Source: Synechococcus sp. RedBA-s
GTDB lineage: Bacteria > Cyanobacteriota > Cyanobacteriia > PCC-6307 > Cyanobiaceae
Direction of reading: 5' to 3'
Length of the DNA stretch: 58,767 nt
Assembly: GCF_024345495.1 (NCBI RefSeq)
Contig: NZ_JAGQBF010000019.1
Coordinates: forward strand, 1 to 58,767
Each line of letters begins with the position of its first letter. Position 1 is the stretch's first letter. The position numbers were made by a program, and so were the translations under genes. The notes under the pieces were generated by a model. That model saw only the letters and a program-made list of their open reading frames with translations. It was not told the DNA's origin and did not search any database. Of the stretch, positions 18,574-28,552 are shown in pieces.

Positions 18574-18610
18574 CCCACAAGTTTCGGCCATGGTCGAAAC
18601 TTGTGGGATG
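18571..18610. promoter_or_regulatory. 40-bp near-perfect palindrome spanning both divergent start codons
   Basis: Arms of 16 bases, CATCCCACAAGTTTCG (18571-18586) and its exact complement (18595-18610), flank GCCATGGT; 19 of 20 pairs are perfect and the remaining one would be G-U in RNA. The outer triplet of the right arm is the miaB ATG and of the left arm the epimerase ATG. Each gene therefore begins with the same 16 bases and the same hairpin at its ribosome binding region. Dual operator, translation-controlling hairpin or cruciform are all possible. Confidence 0.85.
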
Positions 18611-19993
18611 ACGGTGACCACCCCAACGCGCGGCAGCTACTGGATCACCACCTTCGGCTGCCAGATGAACAAGGCCGATTCCGAGCGCATGGCCGGAATC
18701 CTTGAAGGCATGGGCTATAAACCCGGAAGTGGTGAGCACAGCGCCGATCTGGTGCTCTACAACACCTGCACGATCCGCGATAACGCCGAGCAGAAGGTCT
18801 ACAGCTACCTAGGCCGCCAGGCCCAACGCAAACGCACCAACCCCCACCTCACCCTGGTGGTGGCCGGCTGCGTGGCTCAGCAGGAAGGGGAAAGCCTGCT
18901 GCGGCGGGTGCCTGAACTCGACCTGGTGATGGGTCCCCAACACGCCAACCGCCTGGAAACCCTGCTGGAGCAGGTGGCCAGCGGCCAGCAAGTGGTGGCC
19001 ACCGGCGAGCACCACATCCTCGAGGACATCACCACCGCCCGCCGCGAGTCGACGGTGTGCGCCTGGGTGAATGTGATCTATGGCTGCAACGAGCGCTGCA
19101 CCTACTGCGTGGTGCCCTCGGTGCGCGGCAAGGAACAGAGCCGCAGCCCCGCAGCCATCCGCCTGGAGATGGAGGAGCTGGCGCAGCGGGGCTTCAAGGA
19201 GATCACCCTGCTGGGGCAGAACATCGACGCCTACGGCCGCGACCTGCCCGGCATCACCCCGGAGGGCCGCCGTCAGCACACCCTCACCGACCTGCTCCAC
19301 CAAGTCCACGACGTGGCCGGGATCGAGCGGATCCGCTTCGCCACCAGCCACCCCCGTTACTTCACCGAGCGGCTGATCGAGGCCTGCGCCCAGCTGCCCA
19401 AGCTCTGCGAGCACTTCCACATCCCCTTCCAGAGCGGCGACGACGACGTGCTCAAGGCGATGGCGCGCGGCTACACCGTGGAGCGCTATCGGCGCATCCT
19501 CGAGCGCATCCGTGAGCGCATGCCCGATGCGGCGATCAGCGCCGATGTGATCGTGGCCTTCCCCGGTGAAAGCGACGGCCAGTACCGCCGCACCCTGGCC
19601 TTGATCGAGGAGATCGGCTTCGACCAGGTGAACACCGCCGCCTATTCGCCCAGGCCGGGCACCCCAGCTGCCGACTGGCCCGATCAGCTCAGCGAGGCCG
19701 TGAAGGTGGAGCGTCTGCAGGAGATCAATGCCCTGGTGGAGCGCACGGCGCGCCGGCGCAGCGAGCGCTACCGGGGACGGACCGAACAGGTGCTGGTGGA
19801 GGGCGGCAACCCCCGCGATCCCAGCCAGCGCATGGGCCGCACCCGCACCAACCGGCTCACCTTCTTCCCCGATCCGGCCCCATCCCCCAGCCCAGGGGAG
19901 CTGGCCAGCGGCGGCATCCAGCCGGGGGATCTGGTGAACGTGCGCATCGAAGAGGTGCGTGCCTTCTCGCTTACCGGCGTGGTGGTGAGATGA
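18608..19993 (+). CDS. miaB: tRNA-2-methylthio-N6-dimethylallyladenosine synthase
   Basis: 461 residues from ATG 18608 ([18 protein letters not shown]). A radical-SAM methylthiotransferase modifying A37 of tRNAs reading UNN codons. The N-terminal UPF0004 domain holds [24 protein letters not shown] and [10 protein letters not shown], the three cysteines for the auxiliary cluster. The radical-SAM motif is [16 protein letters not shown]. The C-terminal TRAM domain ([20 protein letters not shown] ... [11 protein letters not shown]) binds tRNA. The frame is open upstream to 18506, but that part overlaps the divergent epimerase and is not conserved. Confidence 0.94.
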   Translation: MTVTTPTRGSYWITTFGCQMNKADSERMAGILEGMGYKPGSGEHSADLVLYNTCTIRDNAEQKVYSYLGRQAQRKRTNPHLTLVVAGCVAQQEGESLLRRVPELDLVMGPQHANRLETLLEQVASGQQVVATGEHHILEDITTARRESTVCAWVNVIYGCNERCTYCVVPSVRGKEQSRSPAAIRLEMEELAQRGFKEITLLGQNIDAYGRDLPGITPEGRRQHTLTDLLHQVHDVAGIERIRFATSHPRYFTERLIEACAQLPKLCEHFHIPFQSGDDDVLKAMARGYTVERYRRILERIRERMPDAAISADVIVAFPGESDGQYRRTLALIEEIGFDQVNTAAYSPRPGTPAADWPDQLSEAVKVERLQEINALVERTARRRSERYRGRTEQVLVEGGNPRDPSQRMGRTRTNRLTFFPDPAPSPSPGELASGGIQPGDLVNVRIEEVRAFSLTGVVVR

Positions 19994-20043
19994 AACAGGG
20001 CGGGGCTGATACGTTTGGCGCCGACTCGGATCCAGCCGCCCCC

Positions 20044-21165
20044 ATGCCCAGCTCCCCCCGCTGCGTCGGCCTGGTGTTCGGGGGGGCCTCCGATGAGCAT
20101 GAGGTCTCGATCCGCTCGGCCATCACTGTGCTGGGAGGTCTCAGGGAGGGCGAGAACCTCCTGCGTTACCGGGTCCTGCCCTTCTACATCGATCGTCGCG
20201 GCCGCTGGTGGGGGCCTGAGCTGGCCGAGGCCGTGCTCTCCAGCGCCGCACCAGCCACCGACGAGCAGCTGCGCCGGTCCGCCACGGATCAGCCCCTGGG
20301 GAGCACCGGCTTCCGCGCCCTTCCCAGCCAGTCGGAAGGCGTTGATGTCTGGTTTCCGGTGCTGCACGGTCCCAACGGCGAGGACGGCACCATCCAGGGT
20401 CTGTTCACCCTGATGCAGGTGCCATTCGTGGGCTCTGGCGTGCTGGGCTCGGCCCTGGGCATGGACAAACAGGCCATGAAGGCCGCCTTCGCCGCCGCGG
20501 GCCTGCCCCAGGTGCCCTACGCCTCCGTGCAGGCGGCAGACCTGCTCCAGGACGCCGAGGGGCTGCTGGAGCGGCTGGAGCGCGATCTGGGGTTCCCCTG
20601 CTTCGTCAAGCCGGCCAACATGGGGTCCTCGGTGGGCATCAGCAAGGCCAGCGATCGCAGCTCCCTGCTGCAGGGCCTGAAGCTGGCCTCAGGCCTGGAT
20701 CCGCGCCTGGTGGTGGAGCAAGGGGTCACGGCCAGAGAGCTGGAGTGCGCCGTGCTTGGTCAGGGGGCGGGGGGCCAGGGCGGCCTGCAGGCTTCGGTGG
20801 TGGGGGAGATCCGTTTCGCCGCCGACTGGTACGACTACGAGACGAAGTACACGGCGGGGCTCAGCTCCACTGTGATTCCGGCCCAGCTGCCCGAAGCCGT
20901 GAGCGAGAGCCTGCGCGCCATGGCGCTTCAGGCCTGTGCCGCGGTGGCCGCCGAAGGGCTGGCCCGGGTGGATTTCTTCTACGACGACGCGGCGCAGCGG
21001 CTCTGGCTCAACGAGATCAACACCCTGCCGGGCTTCACCAGCCAGAGCATGTATCCGATGCTCTGGGCTGCCAGCGGCGTGCCGCTGGCAGATCTCGTGC
21101 ACCAACTGGTGGAGAGCGCGGGAGAATGGGACGGTGGACCATCACACGAGGACCCGGCGGAATGA
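20044..21165 (+). CDS. ddlA: D-alanine--D-alanine ligase
   Basis: 373 residues from ATG 20044, just before the conserved [20 protein letters not shown]. An alternative ATG at 19990 overlaps the miaB stop as ATGA, the coupling style common in this window, and would add 18 non-conserved residues. The ATP-grasp enzyme makes the D-Ala-D-Ala end of peptidoglycan precursors. Motifs: [33 protein letters not shown], and the metal-binding [17 protein letters not shown]. The long [17 protein letters not shown] region is that of the larger Ddl subgroup. It leads a run with a small membrane protein, ftsQ and ftsZ. Confidence 0.94.
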   Translation: MPSSPRCVGLVFGGASDEHEVSIRSAITVLGGLREGENLLRYRVLPFYIDRRGRWWGPELAEAVLSSAAPATDEQLRRSATDQPLGSTGFRALPSQSEGVDVWFPVLHGPNGEDGTIQGLFTLMQVPFVGSGVLGSALGMDKQAMKAAFAAAGLPQVPYASVQAADLLQDAEGLLERLERDLGFPCFVKPANMGSSVGISKASDRSSLLQGLKLASGLDPRLVVEQGVTARELECAVLGQGAGGQGGLQASVVGEIRFAADWYDYETKYTAGLSSTVIPAQLPEAVSESLRAMALQACAAVAAEGLARVDFFYDDAAQRLWLNEINTLPGFTSQSMYPMLWAASGVPLADLVHQLVESAGEWDGGPSHEDPAE

Positions 21166-21572
21166 GTCACGGCTTGCTCTGGCTGCCCCTGCTGGTGGTC
21201 TTCGTACTGCTCACGGCCTTGGGGTGGCTGGAGCGGCGGCGTCAACGGCTCTTCCGCGACTGGGCGGCAGGCTCGGAACTCTCCAAACTCGATGGCTGCG
21301 GCGCGGCGCGGCTCAGTGAGGGGGTCGTGACCTGGAGCACCTTCGAAGCCGGGGTGCTCAAACCCCAGGGATCCTTCGTGATCAGCAAGCTGGAACTACT
21401 GGAGCTGATGTCCCTGGGATCGGGGGATGCTCCCCTCACCGAGGAAAGCCAGGGCAGCTGCCGGGTGCGGCTGGTGGGCGATGGCCAACAGGAAGATCTG
21501 CCCTTCTCCGATGCCGAGCGGGCACGCCGCTGGATGGATGAATTGATGGCCCGCTCCCGTTGTGAGCTGTGA
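21162..21572 (+). CDS. Conserved membrane-anchored hypothetical protein between ddlA and ftsQ
   Basis: 136 residues from ATG 21162, overlapping the ddlA stop as ATGA; its own stop overlaps ftsQ as GTGA. One N-terminal transmembrane segment ([19 protein letters not shown], residues 5-23) precedes a basic patch and a soluble domain ([34 protein letters not shown]). The position inside the ddlA-ftsQ-ftsZ run, locked by overlaps on both sides, suggests a role in envelope growth or division, but this is inference from context. I do not recognise a domain. Confidence 0.75.
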   Translation: MSHGLLWLPLLVVFVLLTALGWLERRRQRLFRDWAAGSELSKLDGCGAARLSEGVVTWSTFEAGVLKPQGSFVISKLELLELMSLGSGDAPLTEESQGSCRVRLVGDGQQEDLPFSDAERARRWMDELMARSRCEL

Positions 21573-22408
21573 GCTCAGGTCCCCAGGCACCAGGAGTGGA
21601 GCGACGACGGCAGTTGCGGCTGCAGCGCCGGCAGGAGCGGCTGCGTAACGTCTGGCGGATCGTGGTCTTCTCAGCCGCCGCCGCTGGCCTCGGCTACGGC
21701 CTGCTGCGCCAGGGCTGGACCCTGAGCGGCCCCTCGCAGGTGGAGGTGAGCGGCAGTGAGCGCATCAGCCGAGAGCAGGCGATCGCCGCCGCCGAGCTGC
21801 GCTTTCCCATGCCGCTGCTGACCCTCGATCCTCGCCTGCTGCGCTCCGAACTCCTCGAGGCCCTGCCGGTGGAGCAGGTGACCGTGGAGCGGCTGATCCT
21901 GCCGCCCCGACTGCGCATTGAACTGGTGGACCGCCAGGTGGTGGCACGGGCGGAGCGGCGCACAGCCAGGGGCAGCGAGCAGGGCTATGTCGATCGGCTT
22001 GGCAACTGGATCAGCAGCAGTCAGCAGGGCATGGGATCCAGCGGCAGCCAGCCCGAAACAGCGATCCGGGTACAGGGATGGCAGGGCCGCTTCAGACCCA
22101 CCATCGTCCAGCTCATCGACCGCCGCAACGACCTGGGAAGCCCCCTCAGGACCATCCGCTTCGAGCCCGACGGCACCCTCTGGCTGACCACCGGCACCCT
22201 GGGGGAGGTGAAACTCGGTGGCCCGGACGGCGACCTCGCCCATCGCCTGGATGTGTTGCGCTACTTGTCAGGGGAACTGCCGAAGCGAATGCAGGGGCAG
22301 GGGGTGCGTTCCATCGATCTCAGCGACCCGGACCAGCCCGAACTGGGGCTGCCCGCTCCGGCAGCCGCTGCCACCAAGCCGAAACGGCCTGGGCAAGGTG
22401 TGGACTGA
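21569..22408 (+). CDS. ftsQ: Cell division protein FtsQ/DivIB
   Basis: 279 residues from GTG 21569 (GTGA overlap with the preceding gene). A basic cytoplasmic tail ([19 protein letters not shown]) leads into one membrane helix ([18 protein letters not shown], about residues 31-48). The periplasmic POTRA-like domain follows: [20 protein letters not shown], then [20 protein letters not shown] and [20 protein letters not shown], the last being the FtsQ-type segment. The protein links early and late divisome parts. It lies directly upstream of ftsZ, as in most cyanobacteria. Confidence 0.9.
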   Translation: MSSGPQAPGVERRRQLRLQRRQERLRNVWRIVVFSAAAAGLGYGLLRQGWTLSGPSQVEVSGSERISREQAIAAAELRFPMPLLTLDPRLLRSELLEALPVEQVTVERLILPPRLRIELVDRQVVARAERRTARGSEQGYVDRLGNWISSSQQGMGSSGSQPETAIRVQGWQGRFRPTIVQLIDRRNDLGSPLRTIRFEPDGTLWLTTGTLGEVKLGGPDGDLAHRLDVLRYLSGELPKRMQGQGVRSIDLSDPDQPELGLPAPAAAATKPKRPGQGVD

Positions 22409-22527
22409 ATCCGCTGGAGCACGCGGTCAGCAACGGCCTGCAAACCCGCACCGACCCATTGCGAGAAAATCGAATTCACGCAAAAGTGCCGCATCGCACA
22501 GGATTTTTCAACCCCGTCGCCGACATA

Positions 22528-23727
22528 ATGCTGCCCGAGATGAGTGTCAACGGTTCCCCGGGCAGCCAGCCCACGGCAGCACCACGCCCCATCCCACCTG
22601 ACGACTTACTCGGACCCCCATTGACCTCCTCGCCCTCCAGTAACGGCATCGTTCCCAGCCAGAGCGCCAGGATCGAGGTCATCGGTGTTGGCGGTGGAGG
22701 CAGCAACGCGGTCAACCGGATGATCGCCTCGGATCTCGAAGGGGTGGGCTACAGGGTGCTGAACACCGACGCCCAGGCCCTGCTGCAATCAGCGGCCCAG
22801 CGGCGGGTGCAGCTCGGTCAGAAGCTCACCCGGGGGCTCGGCGCCGGCGGCAATCCAATGATCGGCCAAAAGGCGGCCGAAGAATCCCGCAACGAACTTC
22901 AGGAAGCCCTCGAAGGGGCCGATCTGGTGTTCATCGCAGCCGGCATGGGGGGTGGCACCGGCACCGGTGCAGCCCCCATCCTCGCCGAGGTGGCCCGGGA
23001 ATGCGGCGCCCTCACCGTGGGCATCGTCACCAAGCCCTTCGGCTTCGAGGGTCGCAAGCGCATGAAGCAGGCCGAGGAGGGCATTGCCCGGCTGGCGGAG
23101 TACGTCGACACGCTGATCGTGATCCCCAACGACCGCCTGCGTGATGCCATTGCAGGAGCACCTCTGCAGGAGGCCTTCCGCGCCGCCGACGACGTGCTGC
23201 GTCAGGGCGTCAAGGGCATCAGCGACATCATCACCAAGCCTGGCCTGGTCAATGTCGACTTCGCCGATGTGCGCTCGGTGATGACCCTGGCCGGCACGGC
23301 CCTCCTGGGCATCGGTGTGGGCTCCGGCCGCTCCAGGGCAGTGGAAGCCGCCCAGGCCGCCATCAGCAGCCCATTGCTGGAAGCCGCCCGCATTGATGGG
23401 GCCAAGGGCTGCGTCATCAACATCAGCGGAGGCAAGGACATGACCCTTGAGGACATGACCACGGCCTCGGAGGTGATCTACGACGTGGTCGATCCCGACG
23501 CCAACATCATCGTGGGAGCGGTGGTCGACGAGAAGCTTGAAGGCGAGATCCATGTGACCGTGATCGCCACCGGCTTCGAGGCGGGCAGCACATACCGCAG
23601 CGAACGCCCCCGCGCCACCTTCGCCCCCAGCCCCGAACTCACCCACACCGAGACAGAGGCTGAGCAGCGCGGCGCCAAGATCCCACCGTTCCTGCTCAAC
23701 CGCCAGAGCCGGAGCAGCGACAGCTGA
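22528..23727 (+). CDS. ftsZ: Cell division GTPase FtsZ
   Basis: 399 residues from ATG 22528, or 395 from ATG 22540. A CATAAT that could act as a -10 box overlaps the first ATG, which slightly favours the second. Polymerising GTPase of the Z ring: [20 protein letters not shown] (nucleotide binding), [20 protein letters not shown] (tubulin signature), [10 protein letters not shown] and the T7-loop region [12 protein letters not shown] are all present. The C-terminus ends [14 protein letters not shown], the conserved peptide that binds partner proteins. The 120 bases after ftsQ are AT-richer than the surroundings and probably hold its own promoter. Confidence 0.97.
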   Translation: MLPEMSVNGSPGSQPTAAPRPIPPDDLLGPPLTSSPSSNGIVPSQSARIEVIGVGGGGSNAVNRMIASDLEGVGYRVLNTDAQALLQSAAQRRVQLGQKLTRGLGAGGNPMIGQKAAEESRNELQEALEGADLVFIAAGMGGGTGTGAAPILAEVARECGALTVGIVTKPFGFEGRKRMKQAEEGIARLAEYVDTLIVIPNDRLRDAIAGAPLQEAFRAADDVLRQGVKGISDIITKPGLVNVDFADVRSVMTLAGTALLGIGVGSGRSRAVEAAQAAISSPLLEAARIDGAKGCVINISGGKDMTLEDMTTASEVIYDVVDPDANIIVGAVVDEKLEGEIHVTVIATGFEAGSTYRSERPRATFAPSPELTHTETEAEQRGAKIPPFLLNRQSRSSDS

Positions 23728-23751
23728 AGAGCGACCACTGATTCAAGGGGG

Positions 23752-23847
23752 TGACCCGGAGTCCACGCCTGCCTGGAGCATCCCGTGTGGCTGCTCCCTT
23801 CCGGTCCTGACCAGATTTGGGCGTCCGGGCCGCGTGGGTCCGAGTCG
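23752..23847 (-). ncRNA. ffs: Signal recognition particle RNA, small bacterial (4.5S) type
   Basis: On the minus strand the diagnostic apical core GGTCAGGACCGGAAGGGAGC followed by AGCC is present (plus coordinates about 23790-23813). The termini pair as one long hairpin: GACTCGG with CCGGGTC and CCACGC with GCGTGG. Length is about 96 nt, normal for the family. The RNA binds Ffh and directs membrane proteins to the translocon. Exact ends are estimated from pairing. Confidence 0.92.
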
Positions 23848-23886
23848 TGATGATGGTAGCAACGCAAGCCCGAGAGGTTCCTGCCC

Positions 23887-24735
23887 GTGCCCCTGAGACC
23901 CGGTGATCTGGTGGCCCGCAAGCAGGCGGGGCAGCCGATCCTGATGCTCACCGCCTGGGACGCGCTCTCGGCGTCGCTGGTGGAGGAGGCCGGTGGCGAT
24001 GTGCTGCTGGTGGGCGACTCGCTGGCGATGGTGGTGCTCGGCCACGCCACCACCCTGCCGGTGACCCTGGCGGAGATGATCGGCCACACCCAGGCCGTGG
24101 CCAGGGGCCTGCGCCGGCCCCTGGCCCAGCAGCCGCTGCTGATCTGCGATCTGCCCTTCCTGAGCTATCAGTGCGGCAGTGATCAGGCGGTGGCCGCCGC
24201 CGGCCGGGTGCTCAAGGAGAGTGCGGCCGCCGCCGTGAAGCTGGAGGGGGGTGAGCCGGAAACCGTGGCCGTGGTCGACCGGCTGGTGCGCAGCGGCATC
24301 CCGGTGATGGGCCACCTGGGCCTGACCCCCCAGTCGGTGCACCGGCTGGGCTACCGGCGCCAGGCCAGGGATCCCATCAGCCAGGAACGCCTGCGTCGCC
24401 AGGCCCTGGACCTGGAGGCCGCCGGCTGCTGCGCCCTGGTGCTGGAGCACGTGCCGGCGGATCTGGCCGGCAGCCTGCGGCGGCAGCTGGCCATTCCCGT
24501 GATCGGCATCGGCGCTGGCGACGACTGCGACGGCCAGGTACGGGTCACGGCCGACCTGCTGGGCCTGACCCCCAGCCAACCGCCCTTCAGCCCACCGCTG
24601 CTGGCGGGGCGCCAGCTCTGCGTGGAGGCCCTCAGGAGCTGGCTGCACTCCGCCGCTCCGCCCCAAGAAGGGGACCCTCTGCAGGCTGATGGGTCTCCCA
24701 CCAGGCCAGCAGCTCCCTCAGCACCGCATTGCTGA
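23887..24735 (+). CDS. panB: 3-methyl-2-oxobutanoate hydroxymethyltransferase
   Basis: 282 residues from GTG 23887. It makes ketopantoate for pantothenate/CoA. Visible: [40 protein letters not shown] (metal-binding aspartate), [40 protein letters not shown]-like segment, LVLEHVP (catalytic glutamate) and [13 protein letters not shown]. The last ~35 residues are low-complexity and overlap the convergent hemW gene by 104 bases, unusually long for a convergent pair. The core ends near the usual 260-residue length, so the tail is an extension. Confidence 0.94.
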   Translation: MPLRPGDLVARKQAGQPILMLTAWDALSASLVEEAGGDVLLVGDSLAMVVLGHATTLPVTLAEMIGHTQAVARGLRRPLAQQPLLICDLPFLSYQCGSDQAVAAAGRVLKESAAAAVKLEGGEPETVAVVDRLVRSGIPVMGHLGLTPQSVHRLGYRRQARDPISQERLRRQALDLEAAGCCALVLEHVPADLAGSLRRQLAIPVIGIGAGDDCDGQVRVTADLLGLTPSQPPFSPPLLAGRQLCVEALRSWLHSAAPPQEGDPLQADGSPTRPAAPSAPHC

Positions 24736-25861
24736 GGGCCAGCCCCTGCGGATCCGCCAGCCGCCAACGCCGGCCCTCCACCAGCAGCAGCCCCCGCTGA
24801 CGCCAGGGGGCCATCAAGGCCTGCAGCGAGCCGCAATCAGCCGCGCTCAGGCCCGCGGCCCCGGCGAGCTGCTCCAGGTTCACCCCTTCCCGCCGGCGCA
24901 GACCCACCATCAGCCACTCATCAAAGGGTGGGCGCCCGGGCGGCGCACTGGCCGTGCCAGGGGTCTGCAGCCAGGCGGCATAGGCCTCCCGGGTGCGCGG
25001 CCTGGCCAGGCGCTGGCCATAGGGAGCCGAGGTGGCCCCGAGGCCGAACCCCCACCAGCCGGCCCCACTCCAATAGACGCGGTTGTGGCGCGAGGCGTGC
25101 CCGGGCAGGGCGTAGTTGGAGATCTCGTAGCGGCCGTAGCCGGCGCCGCGCAGCAGCTCCCCAGTGAGGTCCATCAGGTCGGCCCCCAGATCCGGATCCG
25201 GCAGGGGCAGCTGCCCGCGCTGCTGAAGCCGCTCAAAGACGGTGCCGGGCTCGACAATCAGGTCGTAGACGGAGAGGTGGGGCGGCTCCAGCTCCAGGGC
25301 CTGCTGCAGCTGCTGCCGCCAGTGGGGCAGATCCTGCTCGGGCAGCCCCTGGATCAGATCCAGGCTCCAACTGGCCAGCGCACCGGCGGCGCGGGCCTGG
25401 CGCAGCCAGCCGGCGGCCTGGAGCAGGTGCTGGCGGCGGTGGCGGCGGCCCAGGCGCTCCAGCACGGCGTCGTCGAAGCTCTGGCCGCCCAGGCTCACCC
25501 GGTTGATGCCCAGAGCCAGCATCCCCTCCAGGCGCGGGCGATCGAAGCTGGCCGGATCCATCTCCAGCGTGATCTCTGCGCCGGGGGCGAAACCGAAGTG
25601 CAGGCATAGGCCTTCCAGCAGCTGGCCCATCTGCTCAGGGGTCAGCAGCGAGGGGGTGCCGCCACCGATGTAGAGAGTGGAGAGCGGAGCCGGGTTCGGC
25701 GAGGCGGCGATCTCCGCCTGCAGCAGGGGCAGATAGGCGGCGATCGAGCCGGAATGGGCGCCATCGGCATGGTCCCCGAGCGGAACCACAGCGAAGTCGC
25801 AGTAGAAGCAACGCCGGTGGCAGAAGGGGATGTGGAGATAGGCGGCGCGGGGTGCGGTCAC
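24632..25861 (-). CDS. hemW: Radical SAM heme chaperone HemW (formerly annotated as oxygen-independent coproporphyrinogen oxidase)
   Basis: 409 residues from GTG 25861. [15 protein letters not shown] supplies the CxxxCxxC iron-sulfur motif; HemW proteins lack the fourth cysteine used by true HemN, consistent here. Then [11 protein letters not shown] (SAM binding), [28 protein letters not shown]-like [28 protein letters not shown], and [20 protein letters not shown]. The C-terminal HemN-type domain ends in a variable tail overlapping panB. HemW transfers heme to membrane proteins. The gene is divergent from the PIN/TRAM gene across 141 bases holding inverted repeats. Confidence 0.92.
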   Translation of the reverse strand: MTAPRAAYLHIPFCHRRCFYCDFAVVPLGDHADGAHSGSIAAYLPLLQAEIAASPNPAPLSTLYIGGGTPSLLTPEQMGQLLEGLCLHFGFAPGAEITLEMDPASFDRPRLEGMLALGINRVSLGGQSFDDAVLERLGRRHRRQHLLQAAGWLRQARAAGALASWSLDLIQGLPEQDLPHWRQQLQQALELEPPHLSVYDLIVEPGTVFERLQQRGQLPLPDPDLGADLMDLTGELLRGAGYGRYEISNYALPGHASRHNRVYWSGAGWWGFGLGATSAPYGQRLARPRTREAYAAWLQTPGTASAPPGRPPFDEWLMVGLRRREGVNLEQLAGAAGLSAADCGSLQALMAPWRQRGLLLVEGRRWRLADPQGLALSNAVLRELLAWWETHQPAEGPLLGAERRSAASS

Positions 25862-25908
25862 GGCCTGGGGAGAGGTTGGGCGTGGTCGGCTTCAGGATTA
25901 GCCACATG

Positions 25909-25950
25909 TCCGTAGGCAAATGTACGGATACCTTTCCCGGTCAAACGGGA
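25909..25950. promoter_or_regulatory. Two inverted repeats in the hemW / PIN-TRAM divergent spacer
   Basis: TCCGTA (25909-25914) and TACGGA (25923-25928) form a 6-base dyad with 8 bases between. TCCCG (25935-25939) and CGGGA (25946-25950) form a second, 7 bases on. They lie 50-90 bases from both start codons, a reasonable place for an operator. No transcription factor can be named from the sequence. Confidence 0.35.
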
Positions 25951-26002
25951 CTGGATCAGCCATGCTGCGGATTCCCGGCTCAGGGCAGCCCACAACCCAG
26001 CC

Positions 26003-27115
26003 ATGGTGGACCCGCTCATCCTGCTGCTGTTCCTGATCTCCGGCGCAGCCACCGGCTGGCTCGGGGTGGATCTGCTGCCGGAGAACCTGCTGCTGCAGGT
26101 GACCAACCTCGAGGGCCTGCGCTGGGTGCTGGGCGGCTTCGGAGCCTTCTTCGGGCTGCTGGCCGGCTTCTTCTTTCAGCTGCTGCGACGCCGCCTGATG
26201 CGCCAGGTGCGCTCGATGCCCACCGACCTGCTGGTCAGCCGCGCCGTGGGGCTGATCCTGGGGCTGCTGGTGGCCAACCTGCTGCTGGCACCGATCCTGC
26301 TGCTGCCGCTGCCCTGGGAAGTGATCTTCGTCAAGCCGCTGGCAGCGGTGCTCAGCAACGTGTTCTTCGGGGTGCTGGGCTACAACCTCGCCGAGGTGCA
26401 CGGGCGCACGCTGCTGCGGCTGTTCAACCCCTCCAGCACCGAGGCGCTGCTGGTGGCCGATGGGGTGCTGCAACCGGCCACCGCCAAGATCCTCGACACC
26501 AGCGTGATCATCGACGGACGCATCCGCGGGCTGTTGGAATCGGGCCTGCTGGAGGGCCAGGTGATCGTGGCCCAGGCCGTGATCGATGAGCTGCAGCAGC
26601 TGGCCGATTCGGGCAACGCCGAGAAGCGGGGCAAGGGCCGACGCGGCCTGAACCTGCTGGCTGCACTGCGCGAGACCTACGGCCGCCGCCTGGTGGTGAA
26701 CAGCACGCGCTACGAGGGCAACGGCGCCGACGACAAGCTGCTCAAGCTCACCGCCGACACCGGCGGCACCCTGCTCACCGCCGATTACAACCTGGCCAAG
26801 GTGGCCGAGGTGCAGGATCTCAAGGTGATGAACCTGAGCGCCCTGGTGATCGCCCTGCGGCCCGAGGTGCAGCCCGGCGATGCCCTGCAGCTCAAGATCG
26901 TGCGCGAGGGCAAGGAGGCCAACCAGGGGGTGGGTTACCTGGAGGACGGCACCATGGTGGTGGTGGAATCCGCCAGGGCGCGCATCGGCCAGCGCCTGCC
27001 CGTGACCGTGACCGGAGCCCTGCAGACCCCTGCGGGGAGAATGGTCTTCGCCCGCTGCGATCAGGAGGGGCCGAAACAGCCCGCTGCCATCCAGCAGCCG
27101 ACGGGCCCCCGCTAG
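26003..27115 (+). CDS. Membrane-anchored PIN/TRAM-domain ribonuclease-like protein (YacL type)
   Basis: 370 residues. Four hydrophobic segments occupy about residues 1-130 (LILLLFLISGAATGWLGV, WVLGGFGAFFGLLAGFFF, VGLILGLLVANLLLAPILLL, and a shorter one at VLSNVFFGVLGYNLA). The PIN nuclease domain follows: ILDTSVIIDGRI, AQAVIDELQQLAD, DDKLLKLTADTGGTLLTADY with the acidic metal-binding residues. The TRAM RNA-binding domain closes it (VGYLEDGTMVVVE, VTVTGALQTPAGRMVFA). The same architecture is seen in Bacillus YacL. The TAG stop is part of a candidate -10 box for clpR. Confidence 0.9.
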   Translation: MVDPLILLLFLISGAATGWLGVDLLPENLLLQVTNLEGLRWVLGGFGAFFGLLAGFFFQLLRRRLMRQVRSMPTDLLVSRAVGLILGLLVANLLLAPILLLPLPWEVIFVKPLAAVLSNVFFGVLGYNLAEVHGRTLLRLFNPSSTEALLVADGVLQPATAKILDTSVIIDGRIRGLLESGLLEGQVIVAQAVIDELQQLADSGNAEKRGKGRRGLNLLAALRETYGRRLVVNSTRYEGNGADDKLLKLTADTGGTLLTADYNLAKVAEVQDLKVMNLSALVIALRPEVQPGDALQLKIVREGKEANQGVGYLEDGTMVVVESARARIGQRLPVTVTGALQTPAGRMVFARCDQEGPKQPAAIQQPTGPR

Positions 27116-27118
27116 GCT
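27113..27118 (+). promoter_or_regulatory. Candidate -10 box of clpR (TAGGCT)
   Basis: TAGGCT fits the cyanobacterial TANNNT -10 consensus and ends 29 bases before the clpR ATG. The same hexamer in the same GTAGGCTC/CTAGGCTC context precedes ilvC and chlH at nearly the same distance. No clear -35 is seen. Confidence 0.4.
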
Positions 27119-27147
27119 CCCCTTCAGGCCCTGTAGAGCGTTTTCAG

Positions 27148-27822
27148 ATGTCGGTGTCGGCCCCTTACTACGGCGATTCCGCCGTGATGCGCACACCGCC
27201 GCCCGATCTGCCGTCGCTGATGTTGAAGGAGCGGATCGTCTACCTCGGCCTGCCCCTCTTCTCCGACGACGACGCCAAGCGTCAGATGGGGATCGATGTG
27301 ACCCAGCTGATCATTGCCCAGCTTCTCTACCTCGAGTTCGACAATCCCGAAAAGCCGATCTTCTTCTACATCAATTCCACCGGCACCAGCTGGTACTCCG
27401 GCGACGCCATCGGCTTTGAAACCGAGGCCTTCGCCATCTGCGACACCATCCGCTACGTGAAGCCACCGGTGCACACCATCTGCATCGGCCAGGCCATGGG
27501 CACCGCCGCAATGATCCTCTCGGCGGGTGCCAAGGGCCACCGGGCGGCCCTGCCCCACGCTTCGATCGTGCTGCACCAGCCCCGCTCCGGCGCCCGCGGC
27601 CAGGCCAGCGACATCCAGATCCGCGCCCAGGAAGTGCTGCACAACAAGCGCGTGATGCTGCAGATGCTCTCCGACAACACCGGCCGCAGCGTGGAGCAGC
27701 TCTCGAAGGATTCCGATCGCATGACCTATCTCACCCCGGGGGAAGCCCTGCAGTACGGCCTGATCGACCGGATCCTCACCAGCCAGAAGCAGCTACCGGT
27801 GCCCCTGGTGGGCTCGGCCTGA
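27148..27822 (+). CDS. clpR: ClpR, catalytically inactive ClpP paralogue
   Basis: 224 residues, ClpP fold. Where ClpP has AASMGAF with the nucleophilic serine, this protein reads [15 protein letters not shown], with glycine in the serine position; the histidine region [15 protein letters not shown] is kept. Loss of the serine and the extension [17 protein letters not shown] are hallmarks of cyanobacterial ClpR, which forms mixed heptameric rings with ClpP3 and pairs with ClpC. It lies 55 bases upstream of an active clpP, the usual clpR-clpP3 operon. The ATG at 27148 is the first in-frame start after the PIN gene. Confidence 0.93.
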   Translation: MSVSAPYYGDSAVMRTPPPDLPSLMLKERIVYLGLPLFSDDDAKRQMGIDVTQLIIAQLLYLEFDNPEKPIFFYINSTGTSWYSGDAIGFETEAFAICDTIRYVKPPVHTICIGQAMGTAAMILSAGAKGHRAALPHASIVLHQPRSGARGQASDIQIRAQEVLHNKRVMLQMLSDNTGRSVEQLSKDSDRMTYLTPGEALQYGLIDRILTSQKQLPVPLVGSA

Positions 27823-27877
27823 GCCCCCCACCCGTTCGTCTTTCACTCCGTCACCACCCCGTTCCGCACCCACCGCC

Positions 27878-28480
27878 ATGCCCATCGGCACTCCTAGCGT
27901 TCCCTATCGCCTGCCCGGCAGCCAGTACGAGCGCTGGGTCGACATCTACACCCGCCTTGGTGTGGAGCGCATCCTCTTTCTCGGCTCGGAGGTGAACGAC
28001 AGCATCGCCAACAGCCTCGTCGCTCAGATGCTTTATCTCGATTCCGACGACAGCAGCAAGCCGATCTACCTCTACATCAACTCGCCTGGGGGATCGGTCA
28101 CGGCCGGGCTGGCGATCTACGACACGATCCAGTACGTCAAGTCGGATGTGATCACCATCTGTGTGGGCCTGGCGGCCAGCATGGGCGCCTTTCTGTTGGC
28201 GGCGGGCACCAAGGGCAAGCGCCTGGCCCTGCCGCACGCGCGGATCATGATCCACCAGCCTCTGGGTGGCACCAGCCAGCGCCAGGCCAGCGATATCGAG
28301 ATCGAGGCCCGCGAGATCCTGCGCATGAAGGACATGCTCAACCAGAGCCTGGCGGACATGTGTGGTCAGAGCCTCGAGAAGGTGACCAAGGACACCGACC
28401 GCGATTACTTCCTGAGCGCCGCTGAGGCCAAGGACTACGGCCTGATCGACCGGGTCATCTCCCACCCCGGCGAGGCCTGA
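27878..28480 (+). CDS. clpP: ATP-dependent Clp protease proteolytic subunit (ClpP3-type)
   Basis: 200 residues with an intact triad: serine in [17 protein letters not shown], histidine in [14 protein letters not shown], and aspartate in [19 protein letters not shown]. The N-terminal [12 protein letters not shown]-like start ([20 protein letters not shown]) matches ClpP3, the partner of ClpR in the essential stromal-like Clp core of cyanobacteria. Substrates are delivered by ClpC. It follows clpR in the same direction with no obvious terminator between. Confidence 0.94.
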   Translation: MPIGTPSVPYRLPGSQYERWVDIYTRLGVERILFLGSEVNDSIANSLVAQMLYLDSDDSSKPIYLYINSPGGSVTAGLAIYDTIQYVKSDVITICVGLAASMGAFLLAAGTKGKRLALPHARIMIHQPLGGTSQRQASDIEIEAREILRMKDMLNQSLADMCGQSLEKVTKDTDRDYFLSAAEAKDYGLIDRVISHPGEA

Positions 28481-28519
28481 GCCCGGATCGCTCAGCCCCA
28501 GCTCCGACCGGCGCTTACG

Positions 28520-28525
28520 TAGGCT
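28520..28525 (+). promoter_or_regulatory. Candidate -10 box of ilvC (TAGGCT)
   Basis: TAGGCT within ACGTAGGCTCATTG, 27 bases between its end and the ilvC ATG. The same spacing and context occur before chlH. It follows a 40-base spacer after clpP, so ilvC may have its own promoter. Confidence 0.45.
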
Positions 28526-28552
28526 CATTGTTTGCCCTGAGCGATTCGCCGG

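Noticed and set aside
1674-21786. GCGATCGC octamers (1674-1681, 1815-1822, 21779-21786)
   Set aside because: They match the HIP1 octamer but are few here and lie within coding codons such as Ala-Ile-Ala; in a GC-rich genome this gives no basis for a special role.
22078-22527. Upstream extension of the ftsZ frame into ftsQ
   Set aside because: The extension encodes non-conserved sequence overlapping ftsQ; FtsZ homologues begin near 22528-22540.
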